The notes beneath the pieces were generated by a model. It was not told the origin of the DNA, did no database searches, and was given only the letters and a program-made list of their open reading frames with translations. Position numbers and translations under genes: made by a program. A DNA stretch of 7,426 nucleotides, from positions 1-7,426 of the forward strand of contig CAYURP010000072.1 of NCBI GenBank assembly GCA_964447175.1, read 5' to 3'. This DNA is from CAYURP01 sp964447175 (GTDB taxonomy: Bacteria > Zixibacteria > MSB-5A5 > SM23-73-2). This document shows positions 5,154 to 7,426 of the stretch, piece by piece. Every line of letters starts with the position of its first letter. Position 1 is the stretch's first letter.

Positions 5154-7338
5154 CGTTCCACTGAATTTGGCTATTCTCTGGCACATGCATCAACCATATT
5201 ATAAAATGGTGAGCCAAGGGGTTTACCAGATGCCCTGGGTGAGGTTGCATGGATTAAAGGATTATTATGACATGGTCGCAATCCTGGACGATTATCCCAG
5301 GATCCATTTGACTTTCAATCTGGTACCCTCCTTAATAGATCAAATTCAGGATTATGCTCAGAATAACGCCTACGACCGACACCTGTTTTTAACGGAGAAA
5401 AAAGCATCGGAATTGAATCAGGCTGAAAAAGAGGAGATAATCTCATCATTTTTTATAGGTAACTATGAAACCATGATTCTCCCCCATCGGCGATTCTTTC
5501 AGCTATGGGAGAAAAGGGGTCAGAATCTTGAGAATATAAATGCGATTGCTCGCAAATTTTCCACTCAGGATTTGCTGGATCTTCAGATCTGGTCCAACCT
5601 GGCCTGGTTTGATCCTCTTTTGCGAAAGGAGAAAAAAGTTGCAGATCTGTTCAAAAAAAATGAAAACTTTACTGAAGATGACAAAGGATTTCTGATTTCT
5701 AAACAGAGAGAAATACTAAGCTGGATTCTGCCCAAGTACAGGGAGCTGAAAGATAAAGGTCAGATCGAGATCAGCTTCTCCCCCTATTTTCATCCCATAA
5801 TGCCTCTGCTTTGCGATTTGAAAATTGCCAGGGTCTCATCCCCAGGTATTGTCCTTCCCCAAAAGGATTTTTCCCATCCGGAGGACGTTGAAGCTCACCT
5901 GGATAAGGGAATTCAACTTTACCAGGAAGTCTTCGGAGACAAACCTCAAGGGGTCTGGCCTTCCGAAGGGAGTGTGTCTGAAGGGATAATTCCGCTGCTT
6001 ACCAAGTTTGGATTAAAGTGGATGGCATCAGACGAGGAAATACTTTACCTGAGCCTGAATCAACCGCAAAAGGGGCAAATGAAAAAATCTGAGGAGGATA
6101 ACAAACTCTATTTCCCTTATGTGGTGGAAGCCAATGGATCCAAGATAAATATAATCTTCAGGTCTCATCTCCTTTCCGATGCCATTGGATTTGTATATCG
6201 TTCCTGGGACCCGGAAAAGGCAGCGGATAACTTCATCCAGAACCTGCACCGGATAAGAGAGAGGATACCCTCTGAAAAAATCCATGAGAGTCTGGTTTCT
6301 GTAATCCTGGATGGGGAGAACTGCTGGGAATATTATCCGGAGGACGGATGCCAATTCTTGAGATCACTTTACCATAAGCTTTCTGAGGATCCTTTGATAG
6401 AAACAGTGAAAATATCCGAATTCCTAAAGGGGAATCCACCAGAGGTCACCTTGCCCTGGCTTTTCCCTGGATCCTGGATAAACCACGACTTCAGAATATG
6501 GATTGGCCATCCGGAGGACAATTTCGCCTGGGACCTTTTGAAGATGACCCGGGATGATCTGGTTAAATATCAAAAGGAAATGGGGGACAAAGCTGATCCT
6601 GAAAAAATCAGGTTAGCCTGGAAGGAGATATATATAGCTGAGGGAAGCGACTGGTGTTGGTGGTACGGGGACGAGCATCAGGGTCCTTCCACAGAGGAGT
6701 TCGATCGAATCTTCAGGTCTCACCTTATATCCGTGTATGAGCTTTTAGAAATGGAGAAACCGAGGGTGCTTCTTAAGCCAATACGCACGGGAACCCTTTC
6801 CTCTCAGGTACAGGAGCCAACCGGTTTCATTAATCCTACGCTGGATGGAAATGTGACCCATTATTATGAATGGCAAGATGCTGGCTCCTTTGATTGCTTG
6901 AAATCCGGTGGTGCCATGCACCGGGTAACCCACATAATTAAAGGGATTTATTTTGGCTTCAATGAGAAGCAGCTTTTTTTCAGGGTGGATACTGTTCTGC
7001 CTCCAGAAAAAATAGACGATGATCTCCTGTTGGACCTGGAGATAATTGAACCTTCCCGATACAGGTTATCCCTATCCAAAAAACGAGCTGATCTTTTTTT
7101 ATTCCTGAAAACTGAAAATCGCTGGGGAAAAATTTCGGAAAAGATTGATTTTTCTTTTTCTAAACTTTTCGAAGTGGGACTCCCCATAAAAGCTTTGGAT
7201 TTTTCCCATAAAAACTCGGTGGGTTTTCAGCTGAGTGTAAAAAAAGAAAAAAAAGAGGTAGAGAGATGGCCCCAGGTGGACCTGATCAGATTTAATTTGC
7301 CTTTGGATAAAAAGAAACCAATTTTCTGGGGGGTATGA
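5134..7338 (+). CDS. Glycoside hydrolase family 57 alpha-glucan enzyme (amylopullulanase-type)
   Basis: A 734-aa GH57 enzyme, a family that hydrolyses or transfers alpha-1,4 (and in some members alpha-1,6) glucan bonds by a retaining mechanism. Motifs in order: HMHQPYY (17-23); SPYFHPIMPLL (216-226); GVWPSEGSVSEG (273-284), with Glu278 the expected nucleophile; VILDGENCWE (390-399), with Asp393 the expected acid/base; and DWCWWYGDEH (506-515). The last two are characteristic of the amylopullulanase-like branch. Residues about 567-734, opening NPTLDGNVTHYYEW, form a C-terminal all-beta-looking domain that accompanies many GH57 proteins. No signal peptide is visible, so it should act in the cytoplasm on glycogen or maltodextrin. 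The chosen ATG at 5134 overlaps the TPR gene by 20 nt; the ATG at 5140 is equally possible. Neither has a close Shine-Dalgarno (AAAGGAA at 5111-5117 is 16 nt away), suggesting coupling. Exact specificity cannot be read from sequence. Confidence 0.93.
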   Translation: MAMQKNDVPLNLAILWHMHQPYYKMVSQGVYQMPWVRLHGLKDYYDMVAILDDYPRIHLTFNLVPSLIDQIQDYAQNNAYDRHLFLTEKKASELNQAEKEEIISSFFIGNYETMILPHRRFFQLWEKRGQNLENINAIARKFSTQDLLDLQIWSNLAWFDPLLRKEKKVADLFKKNENFTEDDKGFLISKQREILSWILPKYRELKDKGQIEISFSPYFHPIMPLLCDLKIARVSSPGIVLPQKDFSHPEDVEAHLDKGIQLYQEVFGDKPQGVWPSEGSVSEGIIPLLTKFGLKWMASDEEILYLSLNQPQKGQMKKSEEDNKLYFPYVVEANGSKINIIFRSHLLSDAIGFVYRSWDPEKAADNFIQNLHRIRERIPSEKIHESLVSVILDGENCWEYYPEDGCQFLRSLYHKLSEDPLIETVKISEFLKGNPPEVTLPWLFPGSWINHDFRIWIGHPEDNFAWDLLKMTRDDLVKYQKEMGDKADPEKIRLAWKEIYIAEGSDWCWWYGDEHQGPSTEEFDRIFRSHLISVYELLEMEKPRVLLKPIRTGTLSSQVQEPTGFINPTLDGNVTHYYEWQDAGSFDCLKSGGAMHRVTHIIKGIYFGFNEKQLFFRVDTVLPPEKIDDDLLLDLEIIEPSRYRLSLSKKRADLFLFLKTENRWGKISEKIDFSFSKLFEVGLPIKALDFSHKNSVGFQLSVKKEKKEVERWPQVDLIRFNLPLDKKKPIFWGV

Positions 7339-7377
7339 TCTTTGATTTAACTTATCACAGAGAGGAGGCAGAAATAA

Positions 7378-7426
7378 ATGAATGAGGATGTTTTTTCATC
7401 GGAGGAACCAAAAAGAGAAGATGAAC
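7378..7426 (+). CDS. Start of an unidentified gene (runs off the window)
   Basis: Sixteen codons are visible from the ATG at 7378 (MNEDVFSSEEPKREDE), open to the window end. GGAGG at 7364-7368 lies 9 nt upstream and is a good ribosome binding site. The visible residues are acidic and hydrophilic, with no signal peptide so far. The gene follows the GH57 stop by 39 nt on the same strand, so it is likely in the same operon. The product cannot be identified from this fragment. Confidence 0.65.
   Translation, partial: MNEDVFSSEEPKREDE

Overview
The window looks like ordinary chromosome from a Gram-negative-type (diderm) bacterium. Supporting signs are an outer-membrane beta-barrel protein with a Sec signal peptide, a lipoprotein with a clear lipobox, and a membrane-anchored TPR protein. 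Base composition is moderate, AT-rich between genes. Purine-rich Shine-Dalgarno sites, sigma70-like promoters and intrinsic terminators are plain. The mix of an FnIII lipoprotein, a FadL/PorV-like barrel, a TPR protein with a short basic cytoplasmic tail and an amylopullulanase-type GH57 enzyme recalls uncultured FCB-group lineages (Zixibacteria, WOR-3/Stahlbacteria and relatives). That placement is inference from gene flavour only.

Layout. (1) Bases 3-1271, + strand: a tight cluster of a TIGR00725-type Rossmann (SLOG) protein, an acylphosphatase starting at TTG, and adenine phosphoribosyltransferase (apt) starting at GTG. Spacings are 5 nt and then a 32-nt overlap. A hairpin at 1297-1323 ends this unit and, read the other way, also the convergent lipoprotein gene. 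(2) Bases 1353-2234, - strand: a lipoprotein with an FnIII-like domain; its start is a GTG with a near-perfect Shine-Dalgarno. (3) Bases 2235-2702 hold no protein gene. They contain a back-to-back promoter pair built on a 22-bp near-perfect dyad, a five-unit heptamer tandem repeat, tRNA-Arg(CCU), and a consensus promoter (TTGACA-16-TATAAT). Bases 2518-2639 show nothing recognisable. (4) Bases 2703-4349, + strand: a 548-aa FadL/OmpP1-like barrel protein as its own transcription unit, closed by a strong terminator. (5) Bases 4461-7338, + strand: a TPR membrane protein overlapping a large GH57 alpha-glucan enzyme, followed by the first 16 codons of another gene that runs off the window.

How it works together: the first cluster is housekeeping (purine salvage plus two small enzymes or binding proteins). 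The lipoprotein and barrel protein are envelope components. The GH57 enzyme lacks a signal peptide and probably acts on intracellular glycogen or maltodextrin. I see no defence system, mobile element, CRISPR array or clearly new multi-gene system. The most unusual signals are non-coding and lie at 2314-2443: the symmetric divergent promoter and the heptamer array abutting the tRNA.
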